Shown: positions 10,480 through 19,550, counted from the first letter of the stretch. The stretch: 64,000 bases of DNA from Janthinobacterium sp. CG3 (GCF_000344615.1 NZ_KB467824.1:46445-110444), one strand, 5' to 3'. Notes: generated by a model from the sequence alone, not told the origin. A program made the numbers and translations.

Positions 10480-11658
10480 ATGTTTTATCTGAACGAATGC
10501 GGCATCGTCTGCGCGCTCGGCGCCAGCCACGCCGAGATCAAGGCGCGCCTGCTGGAGCGCGCCGAAAGCGGCCTGGCCGTTACCGATGACTGGTCGCCCG
10601 GGCGCGCGCTGGCGCTGGGCCGGGTGGCGTCGCTGCCGGCGGCCGCGCACCTGCCGCTGCAGGCGCGCAGCCGCAACAACCGCCTGGCGCTGGCGGCGCT
10701 GGCGCCGATCCGCGCCGCGGTCGAGGCGGCGCTGGCGCGCTACGGCGCGCAGCGCGTCGGCGTGGTCATCGGCACCAGCACCTCGGGCGTGGCCGAAGCG
10801 GAAACCGCGCTGGCCAGCCATGCCGCCGGCAACGGCTTGCCGCCGTCGTTCCACTACGCGCAGCAGGAAATGGGTTCGGCGGCCACCATGCTGGCCGCCG
10901 AACTGGGCGTCGAGGGGCCGGTCTACGTCCATTCGAGCGCCTGCTCGTCGGCGGCGAAGGCGATGGCCAGCGCGGCCCGGCTGATCCAGATGGGCCTGTG
11001 CGACGCGGTGCTGACGGGCGGCGTCGATTCGCTGTGCGCCTTCACCGTGTCCGGTTTCTCGGCGCTGGCCTCGGTCAGCGCGGCGCCGTGCAATCCGCTC
11101 AGCGCGAACCGCGACGGCATCAACATCGGCGAGGGCGCGGCGCTGTTCCTGATGAGCCGCGAGCCGGCCGCGGTGGCGCTGCGCGGCTGGGGCGAGTCGT
11201 CCGACGGCCACCACATGTCGGCGCCCGACCCGCTCGGCGGCGGCGCCCGCCTGGCCATCGGCCAGGCCCTGGCGCGCGCCGGGATTGGCGCCGCCCAGGT
11301 CGACTACATCAACCTGCACGGCACCGCGACGGTGCAGAACGACGCCATGGAGTCGCGCGTGGTCGATGCCTTGTTCGGCACGGCGGTGGCGGTCAGCTCG
11401 ACCAAACCGTTCACCGGCCATACGCTGGGCGCGGCGGCGGCGGTGGAGGCGGCGCTGTGCTGGTTGGCCATGCAGGACGACAATCCGCTGGGCCGGCTGC
11501 CGCCGCACCTGTGGGACGGCGTGGCCGACCCGGCCCTGCCGGCGCTGAACCTGGCGCGCCCCGGCGCGGCGCTGGGGCGCCCGCTCGACTGGGCGCTGAG
11601 CAATTCGTTCGCCTTCGGCGGCTCCAACGCGGCGCTGCTGCTGGGACGCACGCGATGA
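10480..11658 (+). CDS. Beta-ketoacyl-ACP synthase I/II family (first ketosynthase of aryl polyene operon)
   Basis: 392 residues. A complete thiolase-fold triad is visible: Cys155 in HSSACSSAAK, His280 in NLHGTATVQ and His314 in KPFTGHTLG, so it should be catalytically active and not only a chain-length factor. It follows the lipoprotein after 23 bases, with AGGAAG 6 nt upstream of ATG 10480, the best ribosome-binding site in the operon. Aryl polyene systems use several ketosynthases, some as heterodimers; the partner of this one is not evident here. Confidence 0.88.
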   Translation: MFYLNECGIVCALGASHAEIKARLLERAESGLAVTDDWSPGRALALGRVASLPAAAHLPLQARSRNNRLALAALAPIRAAVEAALARYGAQRVGVVIGTSTSGVAEAETALASHAAGNGLPPSFHYAQQEMGSAATMLAAELGVEGPVYVHSSACSSAAKAMASAARLIQMGLCDAVLTGGVDSLCAFTVSGFSALASVSAAPCNPLSANRDGINIGEGAALFLMSREPAAVALRGWGESSDGHHMSAPDPLGGGARLAIGQALARAGIGAAQVDYINLHGTATVQNDAMESRVVDALFGTAVAVSSTKPFTGHTLGAAAAVEAALCWLAMQDDNPLGRLPPHLWDGVADPALPALNLARPGAALGRPLDWALSNSFAFGGSNAALLLGRTR

Positions 11659-12131
11659 CGTACCCGGATATCCGCGAGCTGCTGCCGCACGGCGGCGCCA
11701 TGGTCCTGCTGGACCGCGTGCTCTGGGCCGACGACGAGGCCTTGTGCGCCGAGGTGGCGATCCGCGCCGACAGCCTGTTTTGCGACGGCGCCGCGGTCGG
11801 CGCCTGGGTCGGCGTCGAGTACATGGCGCAGGCCATCGCCGCGCACGCCGGCTATCTGGCGCGGCTGCGCGGCGAGCCGCTCAAGGTCGGGTTTTTATTG
11901 GGCGCGCGGCGCTACGAGGCGCAGCGTCCCGGCTTCGCGGTGGGCAGCGTGCTGCGCGTGCATATGCGCCGCACGCTGCAGGGCGACAATGGCCTGGCGG
12001 CGTTCGACTGCCGTATCGAGCACATTGACGGCGCGGCGCCGGCGTGCGGCGTCGCCACGGCGACGATCTCGGTGTTCAAACCGGACAATGCGCGTGAATT
12101 TTTGCGGGGGAGTGCGAATGGAAGTGAATAG
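11655..12131 (+). CDS. Hotdog beta-hydroxyacyl-ACP dehydratase (aryl polyene operon)
   Basis: 158 residues. It has the FabA/FabZ-like catalytic His in ELLPHGGAMVLLDRV (His12) and GVEYMAQAIAAHAG with the conserved Glu on the central helix. It would remove water from 3-hydroxyacyl-ACP to form each trans double bond. The start (ATG 11655) overlaps the ketosynthase stop as ATGA, and the end overlaps the ketoreductase start by 14 bases. This is the second dehydratase domain of the operon, the first being fused to the ligase. Confidence 0.85.
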   Translation: MTYPDIRELLPHGGAMVLLDRVLWADDEALCAEVAIRADSLFCDGAAVGAWVGVEYMAQAIAAHAGYLARLRGEPLKVGFLLGARRYEAQRPGFAVGSVLRVHMRRTLQGDNGLAAFDCRIEHIDGAAPACGVATATISVFKPDNAREFLRGSANGSE

Positions 12132-12879
12132 TATGGGTGGTAACAGCGCCGGCAAGGGCCTGAGCGTGCTGGTGACGGGTTCGTCGCGCGGCATCGGCCG
12201 CGCCATCGCGCTGCGCCTGGCGCGCGACGGCTACGACATGGTGCTGCATTGCCGCAGCCGGCGCGACGAGGCCGACGCCGTCGCGCTGGAGATCGCCGCG
12301 CTGGGGCGCGCCGTGCGCGTGCTGCAATTCGACATCGGCGAGCGCGCCGCCGCCGCCGCCGCGCTAACGGCCGACATCGCCGCGCACGGCTGCTATTACG
12401 GCGTGGTGTGCAACGCCGGCGTGGCGCGCGACAACGCCTTCCCCGCGATGAGCGGCGAGGACTGGGACATCGTCCTGCAAACCAACCTGGACGGCTTCTA
12501 CAACGTGCTCAACCCCTTGGTGATGCCGCTGGTGCAGCGCCGCAAACCGGGGCGCATCGTCACGCTGGCCTCGGTCTCCGGCCTGGTCGGCAACCGCGGC
12601 CAGGTCAACTACAGCGCCGCCAAGGCCGGCATCATCGGCGCCACCAAGGCGCTGGCGCTGGAACTGGCCAAGCGCGCCATCACCGTCAACTGCGTCGCGC
12701 CGGGCCTGATCGACACCGAGATGATCGGCGCGGTGCCGCTCGACGAGGCGCTCAAGCTGATCCCGGCGCGCCGCGTCGGCAAGCCCGAGGAGGTCGCCGC
12801 GGCGGTCAGCTTCCTGATCGGCGAGGAGGCCGGCTACATCACGCGCCAGGTCATCTCCGTCAACGGCGGCATGGCATGA
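12118..12879 (+). CDS. 3-oxoacyl-ACP reductase, FabG-like SDR (aryl polyene operon)
   Basis: 253 residues from ATG 12118, chosen for the GGGGGAG sequence 6-7 nt upstream; ATG 12133 is a second possibility. The Rossmann motif TGSSRGIG is near residue 20, NAG follows, and the catalytic Ser (LASVSG) and YSAAK (Tyr-x3-Lys) are intact. It reduces the 3-ketoacyl-ACP made by the ketosynthases. Overlaps the dehydratase by 14 bases and the next gene by ATGA. Confidence 0.9.
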   Translation: MEVNSMGGNSAGKGLSVLVTGSSRGIGRAIALRLARDGYDMVLHCRSRRDEADAVALEIAALGRAVRVLQFDIGERAAAAAALTADIAAHGCYYGVVCNAGVARDNAFPAMSGEDWDIVLQTNLDGFYNVLNPLVMPLVQRRKPGRIVTLASVSGLVGNRGQVNYSAAKAGIIGATKALALELAKRAITVNCVAPGLIDTEMIGAVPLDEALKLIPARRVGKPEEVAAAVSFLIGEEAGYITRQVISVNGGMA

Positions 12880-14105
12880 GCCGGCGCGTGGTCGTCACCG
12901 GCATGGCCGGCATCAGCCCGATCGGCAACGACTGGGCCAGCGTGCGCGCGCGCCTGGGCGAATACCGCAACGGCGTGGTGCGCATGCCCGACTGGGCCGA
13001 CTACGAGGGGTTGAACACCCAGCTGGGGGCGCCGGCCGCGTCGTTCGAGTTGAACCTGCGCTACCACCGCAAGGCGCTGCGCAGCATGGGCCGGGTGGCG
13101 CTGATGGCGACCCGCGCCAGCGAACTGGCGCTGCAGGACGCCGGCCTGCTCGACGACGCCCTGCTGCGCGGCGGCCAGATGGGCATCGCGTTCGGCTCCT
13201 CGGCCGGCAGCCCCAGCGCCGTCGGCGACTTTGGCCGCATGCTGGCCGAGCGCAGCACCAGGGGCATCAACGCCACCACCTACATCAAGATGATGGCGCA
13301 CACGGCGCCGGTCAACATCGGCGTCTTCTTCGGCGTCACCGGGCGCGTCATCACCACCTCCAGCGCCTGCACCTCGGGTAGCCAGGGCATCGGCTACGCC
13401 TACGAGGCGATCCGCGCCGGCAAGCAGCGCGCCATGATCGCCGGCGGCGCCGAGGAGCTGTGCGCGACCGAGGCGGCGGTGTTCGACACGCTGTTCGCCA
13501 CCAGCACCCGCAACGACGCCGGCCACACCACGCCGCGGCCGTTCGACGCCGGCCGCGACGGCCTGGTGATCGGCGAGGGCGCCGGCTGCCTGATCCTGGA
13601 GGAGCGCGAGCACGCGCTGGCGCGCGGCGCCGGCGTGTACGCCGAGGTGGTCGGCTTCGGCACCAACAGCGACGGCAGCCACGTGACCCAGCCGAACGCC
13701 GCGACCATGCAGATCGTGATGCAGCTGGCGCTCGACGACGCCGGCCTGCGGCCGTCCGACATCGGTTACATCAACGCCCACGGCACCGGCACCCAGCAGG
13801 GCGACGTCGCCGAATCGCAGGCGACGCTGCGGCTGTTCGGCCCGGATACGCCGATCAGTTCGCTGAAAAGCTATATGGGCCACACGCTCGGCGCCTGCGG
13901 CGCGCTGGAGGCGTGGATCAGCATCGAGATGATGCGCGAGGGCTGGTTCGCGCCGACCATCAACCTGGAGCGGGTCGACCCGCTGTGCGCGCCGCTCGAC
14001 TACATCGTCGGCGAGGGCAGGGCGCTCGATTGCGAGTACGTGATGTCGAACAATTTCGCCTTTGGCGGCATCAACACCTCGTTGATCTTCAAGCGGTGCC
14101 GCTAG
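12876..14105 (+). CDS. Beta-ketoacyl-ACP synthase (second ketosynthase of aryl polyene operon)
   Basis: 409 residues, FabF length. The triad is complete: Cys165 in SSACTSGSQG, His302 in AHGTGTQQGD and His336 in SYMGHTLGAC. It extends acyl-ACP chains, either as a homodimer initiating or elongating the polyene, or as partner of another ketosynthase subunit. The start at 12876 is in an ATGA overlap with the ketoreductase. The next gene begins one base after its stop. Confidence 0.9.
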   Translation: MSRRVVVTGMAGISPIGNDWASVRARLGEYRNGVVRMPDWADYEGLNTQLGAPAASFELNLRYHRKALRSMGRVALMATRASELALQDAGLLDDALLRGGQMGIAFGSSAGSPSAVGDFGRMLAERSTRGINATTYIKMMAHTAPVNIGVFFGVTGRVITTSSACTSGSQGIGYAYEAIRAGKQRAMIAGGAEELCATEAAVFDTLFATSTRNDAGHTTPRPFDAGRDGLVIGEGAGCLILEEREHALARGAGVYAEVVGFGTNSDGSHVTQPNAATMQIVMQLALDDAGLRPSDIGYINAHGTGTQQGDVAESQATLRLFGPDTPISSLKSYMGHTLGACGALEAWISIEMMREGWFAPTINLERVDPLCAPLDYIVGEGRALDCEYVMSNNFAFGGINTSLIFKRCR

Positions 14106-14106
14106 G

Positions 14107-14769
14107 GTGGCGGGGGCGCGCGCCAGCGTATGGCTGCTCAGACACGGCGACCTGGGCGAGGCCGAGCTGGCGGCCTGCCGCGCCGCGCTGAGCGCCGGCG
14201 AGGCGCTGCGCGAGCGGCGTTTCGTGCGGCCCGAGCGGCGCAGCCAGTTCCTGGCCGGCCGCGCGCTGCTGCGCCAGGCCATCGGCCAGTTGGTTGGCGT
14301 GCCGGCGGCAACGGTCCTGCTCAGCGAGCGGCGCGGCCAGGCGCCGCTGGCGGCGCTGGCCGGCGCCAGCCTCCCTGTGCCGTTTTTCAGCTTGTCGCAC
14401 AGCGGCCCGTGGGTCGCTTGCGCGGTCAGCGCCGACACCGCGCTGGGGCTCGACATCGAAGTGCTCGATCCGGCGCGCGAGGTGTTGGCGCTGGCGCGGC
14501 AAGCCTTCGACGCCGCCGCCGTCGCCGCGCTGGCGCAACTGCCGGAGGTGGAGCGCGCCGCGCGTTTTTACCAGTTGTGGAGCGAGCGCGAGGCGCGCTA
14601 CAAACTCGGCGCCTGCGCCGCGCCGGTCTGCGTCAGCCTGCCGCACGCCGAACTGTCGGTGGTGCTGTGCAGCGCGCGGGCGCTGGCAGGCACGCCGCCG
14701 CTGCGCCTGATAAAACCAGCGGCGTCACCGCGGGGTCGTGCCTTCTCGCCTTGGCGCGAAGTGGTCTGA
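14107..14769 (+). CDS. 4'-phosphopantetheinyl transferase, Sfp type (aryl polyene operon)
   Basis: 220 residues from GTG 14107, one base after the ketosynthase stop. Sfp-family signatures are present: FFSLSHSGPWVA (His98), GLDIEV (Asp116 and Glu118, Mg binding) and WSEREARYK (Trp158, Glu162, Lys166). It converts apo acyl carrier proteins, which must be encoded upstream of the window, to their holo form. Its last codons run into a palindromic repeat region (14776 onward), so the C-terminus may be slightly extended relative to homologues. Last gene of the operon. Confidence 0.88.
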   Translation: MAGARASVWLLRHGDLGEAELAACRAALSAGEALRERRFVRPERRSQFLAGRALLRQAIGQLVGVPAATVLLSERRGQAPLAALAGASLPVPFFSLSHSGPWVACAVSADTALGLDIEVLDPAREVLALARQAFDAAAVAALAQLPEVERAARFYQLWSEREARYKLGACAAPVCVSLPHAELSVVLCSARALAGTPPLRLIKPAASPRGRAFSPWREVV

Positions 14770-14775
14770 CCCCGG

Positions 14776-14903
14776 TGCCGCTAAGTTAAGGATTTTCGTA
14801 GGTCGGGTTAGCCCGCATGGGCGTAACCCGACTGGCGTCGGCAGCGGCTCGGCGTTGGATTACGCTTCGCTCATCCGACCTACGGAAGTTTAACTTAGCG
14901 GCA
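14776..14903. repeat. Compound palindromic repeat element closing the aryl polyene operon
   Basis: A 14-bp perfect terminal inverted repeat (TGCCGCTAAGTTAA at 14776-14789 and its complement at 14890-14903) encloses two copies of a dispersed REP-like unit in opposite orientation: 14791-14840 and about 14849-14886. CGTAGGTCGG at 14797 pairs with CCGACCTACG at 14875. Each unit also folds on itself (GTCGGGTTA/TAACCCGAC). It lies directly after the last gene, so it could end transcription or protect the mRNA. The terminal repeats make it look like a small non-autonomous mobile unit. Confidence 0.75.
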
Positions 14904-14983
14904 TTAGGGCCTGACCCGTTGCTTGGTTTCGGCGCTCGCGGCCCAGGCGAACGCGCTCCGAGGCCGAGCCGCCGGCGACGCCA

Positions 14984-15025
14984 GTCCGCTTACGCCGTTC
15001 CGGCTAAGCCGACCTGCGGAAATCG
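14984..15025. repeat. REP-like palindromic repeat, copy 2
   Basis: A 42-nt unit sharing the TTACGCC...GGCTAA.CCGACCT.CGGAAATCG framework with the copies at 19551 and 30422. It lies downstream of the convergent polysaccharide deacetylase stop (15043), about 80 bases from the compound element. Confidence 0.7.
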
Positions 15026-15042
15026 TTGGCGGCGCCTCAACG

Positions 15043-15915
15043 CTAATTCCAGAGCCAGTTCCACAGGCCCGGCAGCGCCGGCTTGGCGTCGCCCTGGCGC
15101 ACCGCGCGTGCCAAGGCGGCTTTTTCCAGCGCGCCGCGATCGTTGTAGAACGGCGGGTCCGCCAGCGGCAGCTCCAGCTCGCGCGCGACGTCGAGCAGGA
15201 TCAGCAGGTATTCCTCGATGTGGCGCGCGGTGTAGGTGTTGATGTCGTGGAACGTGACCACCACCGGCACGCTGCCGTCCACCGCCGGCATGGCGCCGTC
15301 GCGCCAGCGCCGCCGCACCTCGGTCAGCCCGGCCAGCATGTTCGAGCGCTTGTGCCAGCTGAAATTGACGCCCCAGATTTTGCCGTCGTTGGCGCTCAGG
15401 TCGGTCAGCAGCATGTGCAGGCCGTGGCGATGGTAGGCGGCCAGCGTGTCGGCGTCATAGTTCCAGAACGGCGGGCGCAGCAGGCTGGGCGGCGTGCCGG
15501 TGACGGCCTGCAAGTCGGCCGCGCCGCGCCGCAACGACAGCTCCAGTGCGTCGACGCCCAAGGAACGGTGGTTGCTGTGGCGCGGCGTGGCGGTGTGAAA
15601 AGCCAGCAAGTGCCCCTCGTCGTGCTCGCGCCGCAGCAGGCTGGCGCCGATCTCGCTGGCGCCGGCGTTCGCCGCCCGGGTCTGGACGAAGAAAATCGCC
15701 TTGACGCCGGGCTGCGCCGCGTTGCGCGCCAGTACATCGAGAATGCCGGCCGTCGGATTGTCGTCCACCGCCGCGCTCGGGCCGTCGTCAAAGCTGAGCA
15801 AAAAACGTAAGGGGATCGGATCGGCCGGCGTCGTGGCCGCGCCGGCCCCCGGTCCCGCTGCGCACAGGAGGACCAGAAGCAGTGGGCGGATGCGGCGGCT
15901 AAAAATGGCTGGCAC
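15043..15915 (-). CDS. Secreted polysaccharide deacetylase (NodB domain)
   Basis: 290 residues from GTG 15915, chosen because AGGGGAG lies about 6 nt upstream and the protein then starts directly with a signal peptide (SRRIRPLLLVLLCAAGPGAGA). An upstream ATG at 15966 would add 17 poorly fitting residues. The catalytic-domain motifs are LSFDDGPS (metal and base Asp), HTATPRHS (metal His pair) and LRPPFWNYD. It removes acyl groups from a polysaccharide or peptidoglycan in the periplasm or outside; substrate unknown. It stands alone and faces the aryl polyene operon tail to tail. Confidence 0.82.
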   Translation of the reverse strand: MPAIFSRRIRPLLLVLLCAAGPGAGAATTPADPIPLRFLLSFDDGPSAAVDDNPTAGILDVLARNAAQPGVKAIFFVQTRAANAGASEIGASLLRREHDEGHLLAFHTATPRHSNHRSLGVDALELSLRRGAADLQAVTGTPPSLLRPPFWNYDADTLAAYHRHGLHMLLTDLSANDGKIWGVNFSWHKRSNMLAGLTEVRRRWRDGAMPAVDGSVPVVVTFHDINTYTARHIEEYLLILLDVARELELPLADPPFYNDRGALEKAALARAVRQGDAKPALPGLWNWLWN

Positions 15916-15982
15916 GAGCGGCTCCCCTTGGGTTGACTGGGTCGCATTGTAGCGCAAGCGCAACAAGCCGGGCTGCGGACGT

Positions 15983-16012
15983 AAAAAAGCCGGCTGTGAG
16001 CCGGCTTTTTTT
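15983..16012 (-). terminator. Rho-independent terminator of the outer-membrane barrel gene
   Basis: A GC stem AGCCGGCT/AGCCGGCT with a short loop is flanked by A6 on one side and T7 on the other, so it can act in both directions. It follows the minus-strand barrel gene (stop at 16035) and precedes the deacetylase start. Confidence 0.85.
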
Positions 16013-16034
16013 CAACATGCGAACTAAGTCGATA

Positions 16035-16598
16035 TTAGAACTTGAAACGCAGGCCCAGCGATACCAGGTCCGTTTTCACGTTGCTGTTGTCGCCTTTGGC
16101 GACTTTGCCGAAGTTTTCGTATTCAGCGACGATCGAGATGTTTTGCGCAACGGCGTAGGAAGCGCCCAGGCCGAACATGGCCGTGGTGCGGTCATCGCTG
16201 TCGTCTTTTTCGGTGATGCCGCCGAACGAGACTGCACCTTTGATGCGGTTGTTGGCGATACCGGCTTTGGCGAACAAGGAGAACTCGTTGTTCACTGGCA
16301 GGGTTGCGGTTGCTGCCAGGTAAGCCGATTGGGTTTTCAAAGTGTACGGCACGCCGACGAATTTGAAGTCAGCTTCGCCGGAATCAACGTAGCCGGCTTC
16401 CAGGCCGAAGTTTTTGTCGAAGTTGTAACCGGCGTAGGCTTTGTAGCCGGTTGCCGATTCTTTGGCCGAGTATTTGTCGGCGCTGATTTTTTGCTCGGAC
16501 TGGCCGGCGTTGATGCCGACGTAGGCGCTTTGAGCCTGGGCTGCGACTGGGAAGGAGACTGCGGCGGCGATCAGTGCGGCGATAAACGATGTTTTCAT
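16035..16598 (-). CDS. Small outer-membrane beta-barrel protein (OmpA-like/OMP_b-brl)
   Basis: 187 residues with signal peptide KTSFIAALIAAAVSFPVAAQAQ ending in AQAQS. The mature part has alternating strands with AGYNFDKNFGLEAGY and ends in aromatic RFKF, the usual barrel C-terminus. Eight strands are likely. Role unknown; such proteins are abundant porin-like or adhesion-like barrels. A paralogue with the same start (AQAQSAY.G) and end (GLRYKF) lies at 20797-21354. Codon use is less GC-rich than neighbouring genes, consistent with high expression. Confidence 0.8.
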   Translation of the reverse strand: MKTSFIAALIAAAVSFPVAAQAQSAYVGINAGQSEQKISADKYSAKESATGYKAYAGYNFDKNFGLEAGYVDSGEADFKFVGVPYTLKTQSAYLAATATLPVNNEFSLFAKAGIANNRIKGAVSFGGITEKDDSDDRTTAMFGLGASYAVAQNISIVAEYENFGKVAKGDNSNVKTDLVSLGLRFKF

Positions 16599-17019
16599 GA
16601 TTAATCCTGGTATGTAATTGCTAATAAATGCTCATAAGTGACAATGAGCACTAAATGAAAGGAGTTGCTGGTCGTTCCACAAACTCAGACGGGCGAATTC
16701 TATAGCTTGGCCGGGCCCGTTCTATTGGAAATCATCAATAAAATAGAATAAAACAAAACTTTGTTGTTTTATAGCGACGCCAGGTTCCGCGCTTGTGGCG
16801 GTGTTAAAAATCGCTATGCCGCATAAACACAGGCTTGCAGCTGTATTTATGATTCCGGAATCGCCTAGATATTTAATTCATGAATATTGCTTATAAGTTT
16901 ATTTGCCCTTGATTTCCTATTGTTTTTATATATCCGCGTTTAAAAACGCCTTGCGCATGGCCCTGCCGGCCCCGGCCGGGCGCCGCTGCGGCGCAACTGA
17001 TGTAAAATGCGCCACTTAC
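16599..17019. other. AT-rich intergenic region between barrel gene and riboswitch
   Basis: No gene is supported here. It should hold the promoter of the minus-strand barrel gene and that of the riboswitch transcript. One AT-rich inverted repeat (ATAAAACAA 16748-16756, TTGTTTTAT 16764-16772) could be an operator. A run near 16900-16940 is strongly AT-rich and may contain the plus-strand promoter. Confidence 0.5.
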
Positions 17020-17230
17020 GCGATGGTGTCCTCCAGCATGTCTGCTGGAGGGTGAAACGGGAAGCCGGTGACAAGAGACACGCTCTCTAACATGCCGGCG
17101 CAGCCCCCGCTGCTGTATGCCTGACGATTTTGTCCGTACGCCACTGTGCCATTGCATGGGAAGGCAGGGCAGGAAAGGATGAGGGCGAGCCAGAAGACCG
17201 GCCATCGCGTGTATTGCTGGTGCAAAACCC
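17020..17230 (+). promoter_or_regulatory. Cobalamin (adenosyl/hydroxo-B12) riboswitch
   Basis: Characteristic conserved blocks appear in order: GGGAAGCCGGTG (17059-17070), GCAGCCCCCGCTGCTGT (17100-17116), GGAAGGCAGGGC, and the B12 box AGCCAGAAGACCGGCC (17188-17203). Downstream, overlapping complementary stretches (AAAACC 17224, GGTTTT 17238; AAACCC/GGGTTT) can form alternative hairpins and are a candidate expression platform. It precedes the TonB-dependent receptor, which should be repressed when cobalamin is abundant. Confidence 0.92.
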
Positions 17231-17422
17231 GGGGTTTGGTTTTGTCCGTTGTGCCTTGAGTCCTGATTCGTTCCGCCGCCGCCGCAGCGTGCGCGCATGG
17301 CGCCACCGCGCCCATGCGCGCCCGCGCGCGCCGTCCGCCTGCGACTGTGGCCAGCGCCCACACGGCCACTTCTTTCTCGTGTCATGCCCGGATCATCGAT
17401 GTGATCTTAGGAAATGAAACAG

Positions 17423-19501
17423 ATGCGACACTTTTATACGCGAACACCGCTGCTGGCCGCTTTGCTGGCCGGCTGCAAACTGGCCGGCGCGACCGGCGTG
17501 CCCACGCTGCAGGAAGTCACCGTGGTGGGCAACCGGCCCGGCATGATCGGCGTCGCCGACTCCGCCACCGACGGCACGGTGACGGCGAAGCAACTGGCGA
17601 CCCGTCCGCTGCTGCGCACCGCCGAGGTACTGGAAACGATACCCGGGCTGATCGTCACCCAGCACTCGGGCGACGGCAAGGCCAACCAGTACTTCCTGCG
17701 CGGCTTCAACCTCGACCACGGCAGCGATTTCGCCACCACCGTGATGGGCATGCCGGCCAACGTCGCCAGCCACGCCCACGGCCAGGGCTATATGGACTTG
17801 AACTTCCTGATGCCGGAGCTGATCGCCAACATCGAGTTCCGCAAGGGCGTCTACGCGGCCCGCGACGGTGACTTTTCCAACACCGGTTCGGCGCGCGTCG
17901 ACTACCAGCGCCAGGTGAAGGCGCCGTTCGTCGACCTGACGCTGGGCGCCCACCGGCACCGCCGCCTGCTGGCCGCCGGCAGCGGCGTATACGCCGGGTT
18001 CGACGTGATGGGCGCGGTCGAAGTGGCGGGCAACGACGGGCCCTGGGACTTGCCGGCCAATTTGCACAAGCGCAACGGCGTGCTGCGCCTGTCCAAGGGC
18101 AGCGCCAGCGACGGTTTCGCCGTCACGGCGATGGCTTACGAGTCGGACTGGCGCGCCACCGAGCACGTGCCCGAGCGCGCCATCAGCGGCGGCGGGATCG
18201 GCCGCTTCGGCGCGCTGTCGGGCAGCGACGGCGGCAAGACCCACCGTTATAGCCTGTCCGGCGAGTGGGCCGGCGGCGACGAGGCCGGGGCCGGCAGCGT
18301 CAGCGCCTATGTGATCGACTACGGCTTGAATTACTTCGCCGCGCCGTCGGGCTTTACCAGCGGGCCGCGCGGCGACCAGCACGAGCAGGCCGACGAGCGC
18401 CTGATCTGGGGCGGCGAGGCGCGCCGCAGCGTGCGCCTGCAAGCGGTCGAGCTGACGGCCGGCGTGCAGCTGCGCCAGGACCGGGTCGGGCATGTCGGCC
18501 TGTATCAAACCGAGGGGCGGGTGCGCACCGGCACCGTGCGCCAGGACCAGCTGACCGAAACCGCCGTCGGCCTGTTCGTCGAGGCGCGCCGGCAGTGGAC
18601 GCCGTGGTTGCGCAGCACCGTGGGGCTGCGCCGCGACCAGATCCGTGCCAGCGTCACGCCGACCGCCGGCGAGTTCAATATGCACAACGGCGGCAAGGTC
18701 GGCGCCGGCCAGACCAGCCCGAAACTGGGCCTGGTGCTGCGCCCGTCCGGCGCGCGCGGCGACACCGAGTTCTACGCCAACTGGGGCTACGGATTTCACA
18801 GCAACGACGTGCGCGGCGCCACCTCGGCGACCCATCCGGCCGACGGCAGCCCGGCTGAAAAACTGTCGCTGTTCGCCAAGTCCAACGGCGCGGAACTGGG
18901 CCTGCGCAGCAAGCCGCTGGCGGGCTGGAACACCAGCCTGTCGCTGTGGCGCATGAGCGCGGCGTCCGAGCTGGTGTTCGTCGGCGACGAGGGCGTCACC
19001 GAGGCGCGCGGCGCGTCGCGCCGGCACGGCCTGGAGTGGTCGAATTATTTCGCGCCCACCAGCGCCGTCAACATCGACGCCGACCTGGCCTGGTCGCACG
19101 CGCGCTTCAAGGAGCCGGTCGACGGCAGTGGCTCGCACGTGCCGAACGCGATTCCGCTGACCGCCTCGTTGGGGATGGGTTACGAGCCGGGCGGGAACTG
19201 GTACGGCGGCGTGCGCCTGCGCTACCTGGGCGCCTACGCCCTGGAGGAAAGCAACACCCACAAATCGACGCCGTTCTGGCTGGCCAATCTGAAGTTGGGC
19301 TACCGCATCACGCCGACGCTGCAACTGGGCGTCGACGTGCTCAATCTGCTGGGTCGCAAGGCCAATGATATTGAGTATTGGGGCGGCTCCTGCACGCGCG
19401 GCGAACAGGCCGACGGCAGTTGCGGCGGCGGCATCGACGGCCGCCTGGTGCATCCGCTGGAGCCGCGCACCGTGCGCCTGAGCCTGCGCGCCACGTTCTA
19501 A
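17423..19501 (+). CDS. TonB-dependent outer-membrane receptor under B12 riboswitch control
   Basis: About 692 residues. AGGAA (17409-17413) directly abuts the first ATG (17414) but is 9 nt from the in-frame ATG 17423, so I favour 17423. There is a short signal peptide, then a TonB box-like LQEVTVVG, a plug domain (LETIPGLIVTQHSGDGKANQ, YFLRGFNLDHG) and a 22-strand barrel ending in LSLRATF. The riboswitch implies uptake of cobalamin or a related corrinoid (BtuB-like role); by sequence alone it resembles general siderophore-type receptors. No btuFCD-type transporter is adjacent. Confidence 0.85.
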   Translation: MRHFYTRTPLLAALLAGCKLAGATGVPTLQEVTVVGNRPGMIGVADSATDGTVTAKQLATRPLLRTAEVLETIPGLIVTQHSGDGKANQYFLRGFNLDHGSDFATTVMGMPANVASHAHGQGYMDLNFLMPELIANIEFRKGVYAARDGDFSNTGSARVDYQRQVKAPFVDLTLGAHRHRRLLAAGSGVYAGFDVMGAVEVAGNDGPWDLPANLHKRNGVLRLSKGSASDGFAVTAMAYESDWRATEHVPERAISGGGIGRFGALSGSDGGKTHRYSLSGEWAGGDEAGAGSVSAYVIDYGLNYFAAPSGFTSGPRGDQHEQADERLIWGGEARRSVRLQAVELTAGVQLRQDRVGHVGLYQTEGRVRTGTVRQDQLTETAVGLFVEARRQWTPWLRSTVGLRRDQIRASVTPTAGEFNMHNGGKVGAGQTSPKLGLVLRPSGARGDTEFYANWGYGFHSNDVRGATSATHPADGSPAEKLSLFAKSNGAELGLRSKPLAGWNTSLSLWRMSAASELVFVGDEGVTEARGASRRHGLEWSNYFAPTSAVNIDADLAWSHARFKEPVDGSGSHVPNAIPLTASLGMGYEPGGNWYGGVRLRYLGAYALEESNTHKSTPFWLANLKLGYRITPTLQLGVDVLNLLGRKANDIEYWGGSCTRGEQADGSCGGGIDGRLVHPLEPRTVRLSLRATF

Positions 19502-19550
19502 GGGGAAGGGCAAGGTTTGCTGCGCGCGCGGTGCCGCGCACGCCAACATG

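Noticed and set aside
17130..17417. Short open frames inside the riboswitch region
   Set aside because: They run through the conserved riboswitch blocks and show no protein-like composition.
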